Positions 1-10,123 of a stretch of DNA of 64,000 bases are shown in pieces (position 1 is the stretch's first letter; the number at the start of each line of letters is the position of its first letter). The stretch lies in NCBI GenBank assembly GCA_015075185.1, contig JABTUW010000007.1:62001-126000 (forward strand), written 5' to 3'. The notes under the pieces are model-generated. The model saw only the letters and a list, made by a program, of their open reading frames with translations. It was not told the DNA's origin and made no database searches. This stretch comes from Anaerolineales bacterium (lineage in GTDB: Bacteria > Chloroflexota > Anaerolineae > 4572-78 > J111). Position numbers and translations under genes: made by a program.

Positions 1-155
1 CTGAGTTCGACGATCTGCACGTCGAGGAAGCGGAGATTAAGTTTGGGCTGAAAACCATCGGCGAGGCGGGCATCTTTGCGATCGGCAAGGTCGGTGGGGA
101 GATGAATTATGAGGTCACGTTGAAGTGGAGGAAAGATAAGGAGGCTGAAGAATAA
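1..155 (+). CDS. C-terminal part of a Trypco1 (CU044_2847 family) protein
   Basis: The reading frame is open from the window edge and stops at TAA 153-155, so only the last 50 residues are present. The tail has the pattern seen at the end of the trypsin-co-occurring domain 1: an EIKFGLK motif, a Gly/Ala-rich segment, then EVTLKWRK. Proteins of this family are small and are often encoded beside trypsin-like proteases or other effector modules; their biochemical role is not known. The partner gene would lie left of the window. The family call rests on motif recognition only. Confidence 0.55.
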   Translation, partial: EFDDLHVEEAEIKFGLKTIGEAGIFAIGKVGGEMNYEVTLKWRKDKEAEE

Positions 156-1080
156 AGGAAGTCTCTGGCTGAGAACTGAGCGATAATCAAGCATTTGTTT
201 GTGCCAAGTGAAAGTTGGTTTGCATCACAATGCCATCGTTACCACAGCTATACAGATTTCGGATGAAAACAAGAAGCAAGCCAGCTTGAAATTCCGAGCT
301 AAAAACCACCTACCCCGCTAGCACCTGACCCGGCGGCGCTGCGCGCCGCCTTGGTGAGGGCCAGGCGAAAAAAAGCATTGCCAGCGGGGTTCTGGGTCGT
401 CGTCGCCGGGCAGGTGAAGCCCTCGTTAGGTGCTTGCTTGAAGCTGGCTTTTAACCATTTTAGCACATTCAGACTGCACATAACCCGATACGGTAAGATC
501 ATTAAGAATACTCCCATTGCCTGGGACAGAGAAAATAAAGGCAATGTGGTGGAAAAAAAAGTGATCGTAATGGCGTTTTATCTATGGTGATGGGCCAAAA
601 GATGCTGTACCCGTGATTTGGAAATTGAGCTATGGTAGAGAATTATCGAATAAGGAATCCTGGCGAGCTGGTATTCCTGGTGATGTTCGTGGTGAGCCAA
701 TATATCAAGACGCCGGCCCGCAAATACTATGGGCATTAGACCGGAGTATGTATTTAAGCTACAAACTGAGGATGGCTCTGTATTTCCGTGTGGAATATAT
801 GATCTGGATGATTTTTCTGGGTACGGGGGGGACATCTATGGCTTTGTCATCTGTAGCCGGGATCAGCCAATGGAATATTTGGGATAGTTAGCCAATTTGT
901 AAGGCGAGGATCGTGGGGCATTTGTGCTTCCTCGTTTCAGCGAGGTCGCACCTAACAATTTGCTGTACTCGACTTGCTACCCGACCGTTTATCAAGCTTG
1001 TCTTGCCAGCCGGGTTGTCGTAAATGTCTCCCTACCTTGCCCACCCGCGCGGGTAAGTCGGCTGTGGGCGGCTAAAACTT
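156..1080. other. Gene-poor stretch with nested inverted repeats and a GC hairpin
   Basis: No convincing full-length gene is seen. There is a perfect 8-bp GC hairpin at 332-339/343-350. Around it are nested inverted pairs: GCACCT (321-326) with AGGTGC (428-433), and AAGCCAGCTT (278-287) with AAGCTGGCTT (441-450). The inner right arm includes GTTAGGT (425-431), which fits an integron attC core GTTRRRY. A matching-orientation RYYYAAC (ACCTAAC) occurs at 950-956. One short reading frame at 729-887 is listed separately. The rest shows nothing recognisable. Confidence 0.45.
729..887 (+). CDS. Possible small hypothetical protein, probably 5'-broken
   Basis: This frame encodes 52 residues with ordinary protein composition: acidic, Tyr/Phe-rich, with a GIYDLDDFSGYGG segment. 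A different frame immediately upstream, roughly 645-728, also reads plausibly (VVSQYIKTPARKYYG). A single-base indel near 728 may therefore have split one protein of about 80 residues. No family is recognised. It lies between the two attC-like half sites (425-431 and 950-956), where a gene-cassette ORF would sit, but that link is weak. Confidence 0.25.
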   Translation: MGIRPEYVFKLQTEDGSVFPCGIYDLDDFSGYGGDIYGFVICSRDQPMEYLG

Positions 1081-1780
1081 ATGACAGTGTTTACCTTCCA
1101 TTTTGCAAAGACCAAGATTGGCACAACCATCAGGGCGCTCTGTCGCCCGCCGACCGGGCAGGAAGTCCCTGGCCTTAACCATGCCGAATGTATGACCAAG
1201 ATGAGGCTCGGTGCGCCTATCCTGTCACCTGCACGGATGCAACTCCGCCATCTGACGATGTTCGCAGCGTGGAAGAGCCATGGCGCGATAGACGAATTTC
1301 TTGCCGGTACGTGGCTTGGCCGTGCCCTAGCCACCGGCAAGCATCATCCTGATGGTGTTCCAGCGCCGCTGGGGTTATGTCAGCGAGTTCGACGGGCTTG
1401 CTGAAAGCGTTGGAGAACAAGATCCCGCAGCACCTGTGGTCGCGGTGACGCTCGCTCGGATGAAGCTTCCACAAGTACCGCGCTTCATTCGTTGGGGCAG
1501 GCCGGTCGAAGAACTTGTCCGAGACCACCCCGGCACAACCTTGGCGATAGCGGCGATGAGGCTGCCTCGCACGGTTTCTACCTTTTCAGTGTGGAGCTCC
1601 CAACGGGAAATGGTCGACATGGTCCGTGGACATAGCGCCGTGCCTCGACCTGAGCGTCACGCTGCGGCCATGGCCGAGCGGCAGCGCAAGGATTTTCACT
1701 TCGAGTTCACGACGCTTCGATTCAGACCGATCGCAGAGTATGGGCAGTGGGAGGGGCGTACCAAGATCGTTCCAGCTTGA
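1081..1780 (+). CDS. Spheroidene-monooxygenase-like (CrtA family) protein, one frameshift
   Basis: Two frames join near 1340-1352 into a protein of about 232 residues, which is the usual length for CrtA-type proteins. The N-terminal half carries the TFHFAKT strand and the MFAAWKS pattern. The C-terminal half begins with the AVTLARMK strand and ends with the FSVWSS, RGHSAVPR and FHFEFTTLRF motifs typical of the family's second dimeric alpha/beta-barrel repeat. Characterised CrtA enzymes put keto groups on carotenoids, but relatives outside phototrophs are uncharacterised and no carotenoid gene is nearby, so the substrate is unknown. The break is a single-base indel and may be a sequencing error. 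Confidence 0.55.
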
Positions 1781-1903
1781 GACACAGGCTGACAACGCCA
1801 TCGGTTAGGTTGGCGACGCCCGTGGCGGCATGGCAGTTTAGCCTCGTGCTGGCCGATTACCAGCGGCGGGCATTGCGACGACTGATCAAGCGGAGAGACT
1901 ACG

Positions 1904-2425
1904 ATGAAAACCGATGAAATCAGGTTGCTGTATGCGTACAATGACTGGGTTGAGGCGCGATTCCTGGCGGCCTGCGCCAGGGTGAGTCCGGAGCAGTACG
2001 CCGCTCCCAACCCCTTGGGGACCGGGTACGGCGGCCTGCGCGCCACGATGGTCCACCTGCTCGACAACATCTGGCAGTGGCGGATCACGCTTCAGGGATA
2101 TTACCACGACCCTCTGGCAAACGAGGCGGCCTATGACGCGACCGAGCTTCACGAAGAGGCCTTTCCGACCCTCGACGCGCTGCGAGAGCGCTGGGTGATA
2201 GAACAACGGGAGATGCGGGCCTATCTCGACACCTTGACTGAGGAGACGCTGAACGGGACGATCCGCTATGTCATCCCCGGTGTAGTGCGCGAGCGGGTCG
2301 TGTGGCAGATCCTGCTGGATGCCCTCTTCCATGCCATGCAGCATCGCAGCGAGGCCGCCGCGTTGCTGACTACCTATGGTCAGTCGCCAGGTGACTACGA
2401 CTTCACTATGTTCCTCACTCAGTGA
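1904..2425 (+). CDS. DinB-family metal-binding four-helix protein
   Basis: The protein has 173 residues, the normal DinB/YfiT size, and is intact. His51 (in MVHLLDN) together with His143 and His147 (in HAMQHRSE) give the conserved His triad that binds a divalent metal. GGAGAG at 1892-1897 is a good ribosome binding site 6 bases before the ATG. Family members act as thiol-dependent transferases or are simply stress-associated; the substrate cannot be told from sequence. It precedes the BREX operon but is separated from it by 276 bases that carry a separate promoter, so it is probably not part of that system. Confidence 0.8.
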   Translation: MKTDEIRLLYAYNDWVEARFLAACARVSPEQYAAPNPLGTGYGGLRATMVHLLDNIWQWRITLQGYYHDPLANEAAYDATELHEEAFPTLDALRERWVIEQREMRAYLDTLTEETLNGTIRYVIPGVVRERVVWQILLDALFHAMQHRSEAAALLTTYGQSPGDYDFTMFLTQ

Positions 2426-2650
2426 GGGCGCTTAAGGAAAATCCTGATCTGTTTCAACCCAGCCAGAGCCGGTATCTGTGCCGCCCGGCCTCACCGAAGC
2501 GCTCGGTATTGTTCCGCTTGAAGTGTTCGCCAATGCGTTCAACCATCCCCTATTTGGTCTCCTGCGTTGGTGACAATAGTCCAACAATTCCCCCAGCAAG
2601 CCCAGAAATTTACCCAATAATTAGTAATAACTGTTAATTTCGTGATATAC

Positions 2651-2679
2651 TTGACAGTAATGATAACTCACTCTGATTA
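2651..2679 (+). promoter_or_regulatory. Putative sigma-70 promoter of the BREX operon
   Basis: A perfect TTGACA (2651-2656) is followed after 17 bases by TGATTA (2674-2679), a poor match to TATAAT. It lies 22 bases upstream of the first ATG of the BREX block, in the otherwise empty 2426-2701 interval. An AGAGGA ribosome binding site follows at about 2693. The -10 match is the weak part of this call. Confidence 0.45.
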
Positions 2680-2701
2680 AGCGTGTGAGGATAGAGGACC
2701 T

Positions 2702-2914
2702 ATGGCTGAGCAAACAATTGAGGTGATGACCATTCGAGAGGTATCCACCTACTTGCGAATACCCCAATCGTCCCTGTACAAACTGGCTCAAGAGGGCAAA
2801 ATTCCAGGGAAAAAGGTGGGGCGACATTGGCGATTTCACCGGGCGGCCATTGACGATTGGCTAAAAGGCCTGGCCACTGAAACGCCGGATAAAATTGAAA
2901 CCAGCTATGCCTGA
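2702..2914 (+). CDS. Excisionase/MerR-like helix-turn-helix regulator heading the BREX operon
   Basis: A complete 70-residue protein that is almost entirely one DNA-binding domain of the HTH_17 (excisionase) type: TIREVSTYLRIPQSSLYKL is the helix-turn-helix, followed by the beta-wing KVGRHWRFHRAAIDDWL. It is the first gene after the putative BREX promoter and overlaps brxF by 8 bases, so the two are probably co-translated. I infer that it autoregulates the BREX operon; a recombination directionality role is less likely because no integrase gene is nearby. Confidence 0.75.
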   Translation: MAEQTIEVMTIREVSTYLRIPQSSLYKLAQEGKIPGKKVGRHWRFHRAAIDDWLKGLATETPDKIETSYA

Positions 2915-3374
2915 GTCATTAGCCGATCAAATCATTCAAAAGATTGACGAAGTAGCGACACTGTATCACCGCCTGATTTTGGTGGTAGCTCCTTCCCAGG
3001 GAGGCAAAACTCGGGCGCTGCGCGAGGTGAGCCAGCGAACCGGTTTTCCTTACCTTAATCTGAACCTGGAACTGAGCCGCCAACTGCTAGACATGACCGA
3101 ACGGCAGCGTCTGATGCGTGTGTCTCGCCTGCTGGGAGATATGGTCAACGCCCAGGCTACCCAAGCGGTGCTGTTGGATAATACGGAATTCCTGTTTGAT
3201 CCGGCGCTTCAACAAAACCCGCTGCTGCTCTTACAGAATATTTCGCGCAATAAAGTAGTGGTTGCAGCCTGGAATGGCGTCCTTGAGAAAGACCACTTGA
3301 TCTACGCCAGCCCGGATCACCCGGAGTATCATCGTTATCCAGCGCGAGACCTGGTGATCGTGACGCCGGCATAA
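2907..3374 (+). CDS. brxF: BrxF, small P-loop protein of type 3 BREX
   Basis: From the ATG at 2907 the protein has 155 residues; a TTG at 2895 is an alternative start. It is a compact AAA-like NTPase: a Walker-A-like APSQGGKT near residue 30 follows the strand LILVVAP, and AVLLDNTEFLF is the Walker B strand. BrxF of type 3 BREX has this size and position, directly before the large BrxC ATPase. It is expected to act with BrxC, PglXI and PglZ in blocking phage replication; its exact role is unknown. It is intact. The gap to brxC (3375-3495) holds no gene. Confidence 0.85.
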   Translation: MPESLADQIIQKIDEVATLYHRLILVVAPSQGGKTRALREVSQRTGFPYLNLNLELSRQLLDMTERQRLMRVSRLLGDMVNAQATQAVLLDNTEFLFDPALQQNPLLLLQNISRNKVVVAAWNGVLEKDHLIYASPDHPEYHRYPARDLVIVTPA

Positions 3375-3495
3375 GCAACGGCCATAGACTCGAACCATAA
3401 ATCTTCGAGTTTCTTGGTGGTCTGTCAATCATAAATCCCCTGAGCCGTCTTTTGGTCACAGGGTAGATAAAATCACAAATCCACAGGACAAAAGT

Positions 3496-6400
3496 ATGAA
3501 CTATCGAGACCTAATCCGGTTTGACCCCATTGAAACGGTGGTTCAACTGCGAGACGCCGACCAATTGAATGCGGCCCGGCAACTGGTGGCCACTTATGTG
3601 ATTTCAGAGCAGATGGCCGAGCGGCTGACCCAGCTCGTCTTTCCGCAGCTTCAGTTTGAGCGGCCTGCCGACAATAAAGGCATCCTGGTGGTTGGCAATT
3701 ATGGTACCGGTAAATCGCATTTGATGTCGGTCATCTCCAGTGTTGCCGAGCACGCCGACTTAGTGACTGCACTCAAGCATCCAGGCGTGGCTCAATCCGC
3801 CGGAACGATTGCCGGCAAATTTAAAGTGGTTCGCGCCGAGATTGGCGCTACCACGATGTCTTTGCGGGATATTCTTCTGGCCGTACTGGAGGAATACCTG
3901 GCCGAGCTGGGCGTGAATTACACCTTTCCAACCGCCAGCGCCGTTTCAACGAACAAGCCGGCCTTTGAACAGATGATGGCCGCTTTCCACCAGCATTATC
4001 CGGACCACGGCCTGTTGCTGGTCGTGGATGAATTGCTGGATTACTTACGCACCCGGCGCGACCAGGAGTTGATCCTCGATCTCAATTTCCTGCGAGAGGT
4101 GGGTGAGGTTAGCAAAGACCTGCGCTTTCGCTTTATAGCCGGCGTGCAAGAGACCCTGTTTGATAATCCTCGTTTTTCCTTCGTCGCCGACACGGTGCGC
4201 CGGGTCAAAGATCGCTTCGAGCAGGTCCTGATTGCCCGGCAAGATGTGAAATATGTGGTCGCCGAGCGGCTGCTGAGCAAAACTGCCGAGCAGCAGGCCA
4301 AAATCAGGGAACACCTGCTCCGTTTTACCCGGCTCTACGGCGATATGAACGAGCGGTTGGATGAATTCGTGCGCTTGTTCCCGGTCCATCCTAATTACAT
4401 TGATACCTTCGAGCGTATTTCGGCCATTGAAAAACGTGAGGTTTTGCGGACCTTGTCGCTGACCATGAAGCGTATCCTGGATCAGCCCGTGCCCGACGAT
4501 AAACCGGGGCTGATTGCCTATGACAGCTACTGGATCACCCTGCGCGAAAACTCGGCCTTCCGCGCCGTACCGGATATTCGTAAAGTCATCGATAGCAGCC
4601 AGGTGCTGGAAGCCCGGGTGCAGCAGTCTTTTACCCGGCCGGCTTACAAGCCAATGGCCCTGCGCATTATTCATGGGTTGTCGGTTCACCGGCTGACCAC
4701 TGGCGACATTACGGCCAAACTGGGGGCTACGGCCGAGGAACTGCGCGACACCCTCTGCCTCTACCAGCCCGGCATCGAGGAGATGGGCGGTGAGCCGGCC
4801 GATAACCTACTGACCCAGGTGCAGACGGTGCTGCGGGAAATCTTGAAAACGGTCAACGGCCAGTTTATCTCGATGGCCCCGGACAGTGGCCAGTATTACT
4901 TGGACGTGTACAAGGATGTAGATTACGATGCCCGTATCGAGGAACGCTTGGGCAGCCTCGACCAGCACAAAATGGACCTGGCCTATTATAACGCCCTGGC
5001 TCGCATCCTGGAACGCTCCGATAGCTTTTATCCGGGTACCCATCTGGCCTGGGAATACGAGCTGGAATGGCTACAACGCAAGGCTTCCCGTAGTGGTTAT
5101 ATGTTCTTTGGCACGCCTAACGAACGCTCGACCGCCCAACCGCCGCGAGATTTTTATCTTTATTTTGTCCAGCCGTACGACACGCCTTACTACCAGGATG
5201 ATAAGCGGCACGACGAGGTTTTTCGCCTGACCCACCGGGATGACGTTTTGACGACAACCTGGGCCATGCCCGCCGCCCTGGACTTAGCCTCGACGGCAGC
5301 AGGCCAGGCCAAGTCTACCCACGAGGTCCAAGGCCAACGATTACCTGCGGGAGCTGGTCAAGTGCTGCAAGGCCATATGGTTGCCGCTTATGAAGTCGTC
5401 TACCGGGGCCAGGCCCAATCCATCCCGGCCTGGTTTAAAATGCGGAACGTTCAAACGTTCAATCATTCAAACAAGGCAACGTGCGCGACCTGGCCAACAC
5501 GGTCAGCTCGATTGCCCTGGCGCCCCATTTGAGAGCCAGGCTCCGGAATACCCGGCCTTTTCTGTCCTGATTACCAGCGCCAGCCGGTCCCAGGCGGCGC
5601 AAGATGCCTTGCGCTGGATGAAAGGACTGACTAAGACCTCAACAAACAACGTCGGTGCTGGATGCGCTGAACTGCTCGATGGCGACCAATCTGGCCCCGA
5701 TCTCTCTCGCGTTATGCCGGTTATATCCGGCAGCAGCTCAAGCGGAAAGGACTGGGCCAGGTGCTTAACCGGGCTGGAATTGATCGCTGAGGAGCAAGTC
5801 GGCATTGAGTATATGGCTCCCAAGCAATACCGGCTGGAACCGGAGTGGGTCGTCGTGCTCCTGGCGGCGCTGGTCAACAACGGCGAGGTAGTGCTGGCCC
5901 TGCCGGGTAAAAAATTCGATGCAAATGCCATGGATGCGTTGATCAGCACACCGATTTATGACTTGATCAATTTTAAGCACCTGGAGGCGCCCAAAGAGTG
6001 GAACCTGCCGGCGCTGCGGGCGATCTTTGAACTGCTTGATCTGCCACCCGGTCAAGCTCAATTGGTCACGCAGAATAATAACGAGGCTGTTCAGGGGTTA
6101 CAGGTCGCGGTACAGAAGACCGTTGAAAAGCTGGTACTGGCCCAACAACTGCTGCTGCAAGGGAGTCTGACCTTGTGGGGCCAGCCGGTCTTCGGTCCCA
6201 CCGAACAGGCTGCCTACCGGACTCGCCTGGACGAGGCCAAATCCTTCCTGGAGCGGCTGCAAGCCTACAATACACCGGGCAAGCTGAAGAATTTCCAACA
6301 AGACGCGGCCGAAATCAAAGGGCAGCAGGCCGGCCTGACGGCCCTGGCCGAGGTGGAGGCGCTGCAAAGCCTTATCGTCGAATTGGCCCCGCTGACCGGG

Positions 6401-7216
6401 TATCTGGCCCAGGCCGAAGCCTTTCTACCCGAGACACATCCCTGGGTGGGCCAGGCTCGCGAGGCTCGCCAGGTTTTCCTGGGCCAGCTTAAAGACCCGG
6501 CCCAACGCAGCGCGGCTAATTTCAAGCAGCAGCTTAGCCAGAGGTTGCGCCAATTGAAGCAAGATTATATCAATATTTACATGGACCTGCACACCCGGGC
6601 CAGGCTAGGCTTGAACGACGACCGGCACAAAGCCAGCCTGATGCAGGACCAGCGGTTGGCTCAATTGGGCAAGCTGGCCACCATTGACCTGCTGCCCACC
6701 GGCCAATTGACCGACTTGCAGCACCGCTTGGCCAGTCTGAAAACCTGTTTTAGCCTGATTGAAGCCGAGCTGCAAAACGCGCCGTTATGCCCGCACTGCG
6801 GCTTCAAGCCAGCCCTGGAAGCTGCCACCGCCCCGGCTAGCAACCTGTTAGCCACATTGGAAAATGAACTGGATCAACTGCTGGCCGATTGGACCCGGAT
6901 CTTGCTGGACAACCTGGAAGATCCGACCATCCAGGGTAACCTGGAACTGCTCCGGCCGGACGAACGCCCCTTAATTCAGGAGTTCCTGACCCGGCGCGTC
7001 CTGCCGAGTCCTCTCAGCCCGGCCTTTATCCACGCCATGCAGGAAGCCCTCTCCGGTCTAACGAAAATGGTGATCAAGAGTGATGATCTGCGTCAAGCAC
7101 TTTTGAATGGCGGCTCGCCGATGACCCTGGAGGAGATGAAAAAGCGCTTTGAGACCTACACGGGCGATCTGGCCAAGGGCAAGGATACAAGTAAGTTGCG
7201 GATTGTATTGGAGTAA
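3496..7216 (+). CDS. brxC: BrxC, large P-loop ATPase (DUF6079) of type 3 BREX, frameshifted
   Basis: The first frame (3496 to about 5270) carries the ATPase core: Walker A GNYGTGKSH at residues 67-75 and Walker B LLLVVDELLDYL near residue 173. After two or more indels between about 5270 and 5700 the protein continues in another frame to TAA 7214-7216. The second part contains long alpha-helical, Gln/Leu-rich coiled segments and a zinc-knuckle-like CPHCGF near 6787. Total length would be about 1240 residues, close to other type 3 BrxC proteins. BrxC is the central ATPase of BREX. Because similarity persists on both sides, I think the breaks are assembly errors and not a pseudogene. Confidence 0.85.
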
Positions 7217-7243
7217 TTTGATTATTTTAACCGAGGCCAGTGT

Positions 7244-10030
7244 ATGACTCACCAACCTGCCCTTTTCACCGAACCCACCCCCGCCGGCTCTGGCCCGGTG
7301 GAGTGCCTGGGCCTGACCTTTGAGAACGACGCCGCCCGCCGAGCTTACTTTACCGAAAAGCTGCGCGAGAAGCTGCAAGACCCGGCCTTCCACCAGATCG
7401 AGGGCTTCCCCCTCGGCTCCGACGAAGACATCCTGGCCCTGTCCGACCCGCCCTACTATACCGCCTGCCCTAATCCCTTTTTGGAGGATTTTGTCAAGCA
7501 TTACGGCCAGCCCTACGACCCAGCCAATGACACATACCACCGCCAGCCCTTTGCTGTAGATGTGAGCGAAGGTAAAGCCGAGCCGATCTATGCTGCTCAC
7601 AGCTACCACACCAAAGTGCCCTACCGCGCCATTGTCCCGGCTATTCTTTATTACACTCAACCCGGCGACCTGGTGCTGGATGGTTTTGCCGGTTCCGGCA
7701 TGGCCGGTGTAGCTGTCCAGATGTGTAGCCATCCTCCCGCCGACTTGAAGCACCAGCTTGAATTGGAGTGGCAAGCGGCCCACCGGCCCCCGCCTCAATG
7801 GGGCAGCCGCCGGATCATTCTCAATGACCTAGCCCCGGCTGCCACCTTTATTGCTGCCAACTACAACCTGCCTTTCGACGTGACCGCCTTTGAGCGTGAG
7901 GCCCGCCACCTGCTGAGCGACCTCAAAAAAGAACTGGGCTGGATGTACGAGACCCGCCATACCGATGGCCAAACTATAGGCCAGATTAACTACACGGTTT
8001 GGAGTGAGGTTTTCGCCTGCTCAAACTGCGGCCGTGAGATAGTTTTCTTGGATGAAGCCTTTGATCCCCAAACCAAGGGGGTACGCGACAAATTCCCTTG
8101 CCCCAACTGTGGAGTTGAGCTGAGCAAAGATAATTTGCAGCGTCTACTGGAGTCACGTATTGACCCGGCCACCGGCCAGCCCTGGCAACGTATTCGCCTG
8201 GTACCAGCGCTGATTAACTACAGTGTGGGCCAGACTCGATATGAAAAAAAGCCGGATGAGCTAGACCTGCAAAGCCTTGAACGGATTGAAACCCTGCCCT
8301 TGCCACCTACCGTTCCTATTAATTCTTTCCCAATTGAGCAGATGTATCACGGCTCCCGCTTGGCTCCCAAAGGTTTTACCCGGATTCATCACCTGTACCT
8401 ACCCCGCTCGGCTCAGGCCTTAGGTTGGTTATGGGGCAGAGCGACTATGGTTGAGGACACGCGCCTGAGGAACATGTTACTGTTTTTTGTAGAGCAAGCC
8501 TTTTGGACCATGTCGCTCCTGAATTCCTACCGACCCACTGGTTTCTCTCAAGTTTCACAGTACATGAAAGGGATTTATTATGTTCCATCTCAGCATTCTG
8601 AAGTAAGTCCCTGGTATGTGTTGCAAGGAAAATTAAATCGTCTCGCCAAGGTTTTTCATACACCATATACACAAATCAATTGCTGTGTCATTACTACTGG
8701 AACTGCATTCCACTTAAGACTCCCTAATAAATCTGTTGATTATATTTTCACCGACCCACCTTTTGGCGAAAATATCTACTACGCCGATCTTAATTTTTTA
8801 ACTGAATCCTGGTATCACGTCTGGACCGATACTAAATCTGAAGCCATTGTCGATCAAGCTAAACGGAAAGCTTTGCCTGACTATCAACGCTTGATGCAGC
8901 AGTGCTTCGAGGAATATTATCGAGTACTCAAACCAGGCCGCTGGCTGACGGTTGTTTTTCACAATTCCCGTAATGCTGTTTGGACAGCCATTCAAGAAGC
9001 CATGCAGACCGCCGGTTTCATCGTTGCTGATGTTCGTACCCAGGATAAAATCCAACACTCATACCGACAGGTAACCAGTAGCAATGTTGTCAAACAAGAT
9101 TTGGTTATCTCAGCCTATAAGCCTAACGGCGGGCTAGAAGATCGCTTCAAACTGGAAGCTGGTACCGAGGCTGGGGCCTGGGATTTTGTGCGTACTCACC
9201 TGCGCCACCTGCCCGTTTTTGTGGAAACCAAAGACGGTCGGGCCGAACTTATTGCCGAGCGTATGAATTATCTTCTGTTCGACCGGATGGTTGCCTTTCA
9301 CATCCAACGTGGGTTGACTGTGCCCCTATCAGCGGCGGAGTTTTACGCCGGGCTGGAGCAGCGCTTTCCCAAGCGGGATGACATGTACTTCCTGCCTGAC
9401 CAGGTGGCCGAGTACGATCAAAAACGGATGCAAGCCGCCGGGATCGAGCAATTGCAGCTCTTTGTCAGCGACGAATTCAGTGCTATCCAATGGCTGCGTT
9501 TGCTTCTCACGCGGCAACCCCAAACCTTCCAGGAAATCCACCCCCACTTTATGCGCGAAATCGGTGGCTGGCAGAAACATGAAAAACCACTGGAACTGTC
9601 AGAGCTGCTGGAGCAAACCTTCTTGCGTTATGATGGCGGGGACCGATCCCATCCCAACTATGGGCCTGGTTTGGACGACCCCGATTGGCAGGCTCAGTTG
9701 AAAGGTTTTACCCCGGATAATCCACCCGTCGCCGTGCAGCGCGAAGCCCGCCATCGCTGGTACGTACCTGACCCCAACCAAGCCGCCGATTTGGAAAAGC
9801 TGCGCGAAAAAGCTCTATTCAAGGAGTTTGAGGAGTACCGTCAGTCCAAACAAAAGAAGCTCAAGGTCTTCCGACTGGAAGCGGTGCGGGCTGGCTTCAA
9901 AAAAGCCTGGCAGGATCAGCAGTACCGCACGATTATTGAAGTGGCCGACAAGATTCCAGACAACGTGCTGCAAGAAGACTCCAAGCTACTGATGTGGTAC
10001 GACCAGGCCGTAACACGGCTAGAGATGTAG
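7244..10030 (+). CDS. pglX: PglXI, BREX type 3 DNA methyltransferase (copy 1)
   Basis: An intact protein of 928 residues. It has a SAM-binding motif I, VLDGFAGSGMAGVA, near residue 144, and a catalytic motif IV, FTDPPFGENIYYADL, near residue 500. An N-terminal SDPPYYT sits near residue 65. Two CxxC pairs (CSNCG near 260 and CPNCG near 286) make a zinc ribbon inserted between the SAM and catalytic motifs. In BREX, PglX methylates host DNA at a non-palindromic site so that self is recognised, and is needed for phage exclusion. It starts 27 bases after brxC and is followed 93 bases later by a close paralogue. Confidence 0.9.
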   Translation: MTHQPALFTEPTPAGSGPVECLGLTFENDAARRAYFTEKLREKLQDPAFHQIEGFPLGSDEDILALSDPPYYTACPNPFLEDFVKHYGQPYDPANDTYHRQPFAVDVSEGKAEPIYAAHSYHTKVPYRAIVPAILYYTQPGDLVLDGFAGSGMAGVAVQMCSHPPADLKHQLELEWQAAHRPPPQWGSRRIILNDLAPAATFIAANYNLPFDVTAFEREARHLLSDLKKELGWMYETRHTDGQTIGQINYTVWSEVFACSNCGREIVFLDEAFDPQTKGVRDKFPCPNCGVELSKDNLQRLLESRIDPATGQPWQRIRLVPALINYSVGQTRYEKKPDELDLQSLERIETLPLPPTVPINSFPIEQMYHGSRLAPKGFTRIHHLYLPRSAQALGWLWGRATMVEDTRLRNMLLFFVEQAFWTMSLLNSYRPTGFSQVSQYMKGIYYVPSQHSEVSPWYVLQGKLNRLAKVFHTPYTQINCCVITTGTAFHLRLPNKSVDYIFTDPPFGENIYYADLNFLTESWYHVWTDTKSEAIVDQAKRKALPDYQRLMQQCFEEYYRVLKPGRWLTVVFHNSRNAVWTAIQEAMQTAGFIVADVRTQDKIQHSYRQVTSSNVVKQDLVISAYKPNGGLEDRFKLEAGTEAGAWDFVRTHLRHLPVFVETKDGRAELIAERMNYLLFDRMVAFHIQRGLTVPLSAAEFYAGLEQRFPKRDDMYFLPDQVAEYDQKRMQAAGIEQLQLFVSDEFSAIQWLRLLLTRQPQTFQEIHPHFMREIGGWQKHEKPLELSELLEQTFLRYDGGDRSHPNYGPGLDDPDWQAQLKGFTPDNPPVAVQREARHRWYVPDPNQAADLEKLREKALFKEFEEYRQSKQKKLKVFRLEAVRAGFKKAWQDQQYRTIIEVADKIPDNVLQEDSKLLMWYDQAVTRLEM

Positions 10031-10123
10031 TCACTACGCCGGTTTTGCAAGAGATTAATGGGACGATATTTGCGCCAGAATTATAGCTGACTATCTAGAG
10101 TTGAAATCAATAGGGAGTAACCG

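Noticed and set aside
332..350. GC hairpin as an intrinsic terminator of the Trypco1 gene
   Set aside because: No T-run follows on either strand and it lies about 180 bases after the stop codon.
1696..2344. Long antisense frames over the CrtA-like and DinB-like genes
   Set aside because: They mirror real genes on the opposite strand, have no start signals and no domain pattern.
2422..2637. Short plus-strand reading frame after the DinB gene
   Set aside because: It has a skewed composition, no ribosome binding site and no resemblance to a family; a minus-strand frame over the same bases is equally meaningless. It is just the spacer before the BREX promoter.
2702..2914. Excisionase of an integrative element
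   Set aside because: The domain fits, but no integrase or attachment sites are near, and the overlap with brxF points to a BREX regulator.
4045..4689. 214-residue minus-strand frame inside brxC
   Set aside because: It lies fully within the ATPase coding region and reflects codon bias of a GC-rich gene.
7058..7798. 246-residue minus-strand frame over brxC end and pglX start
   Set aside because: The plus-strand genes here are clear and clean; the antisense frame has only low-complexity Gly/Val-rich sequence.
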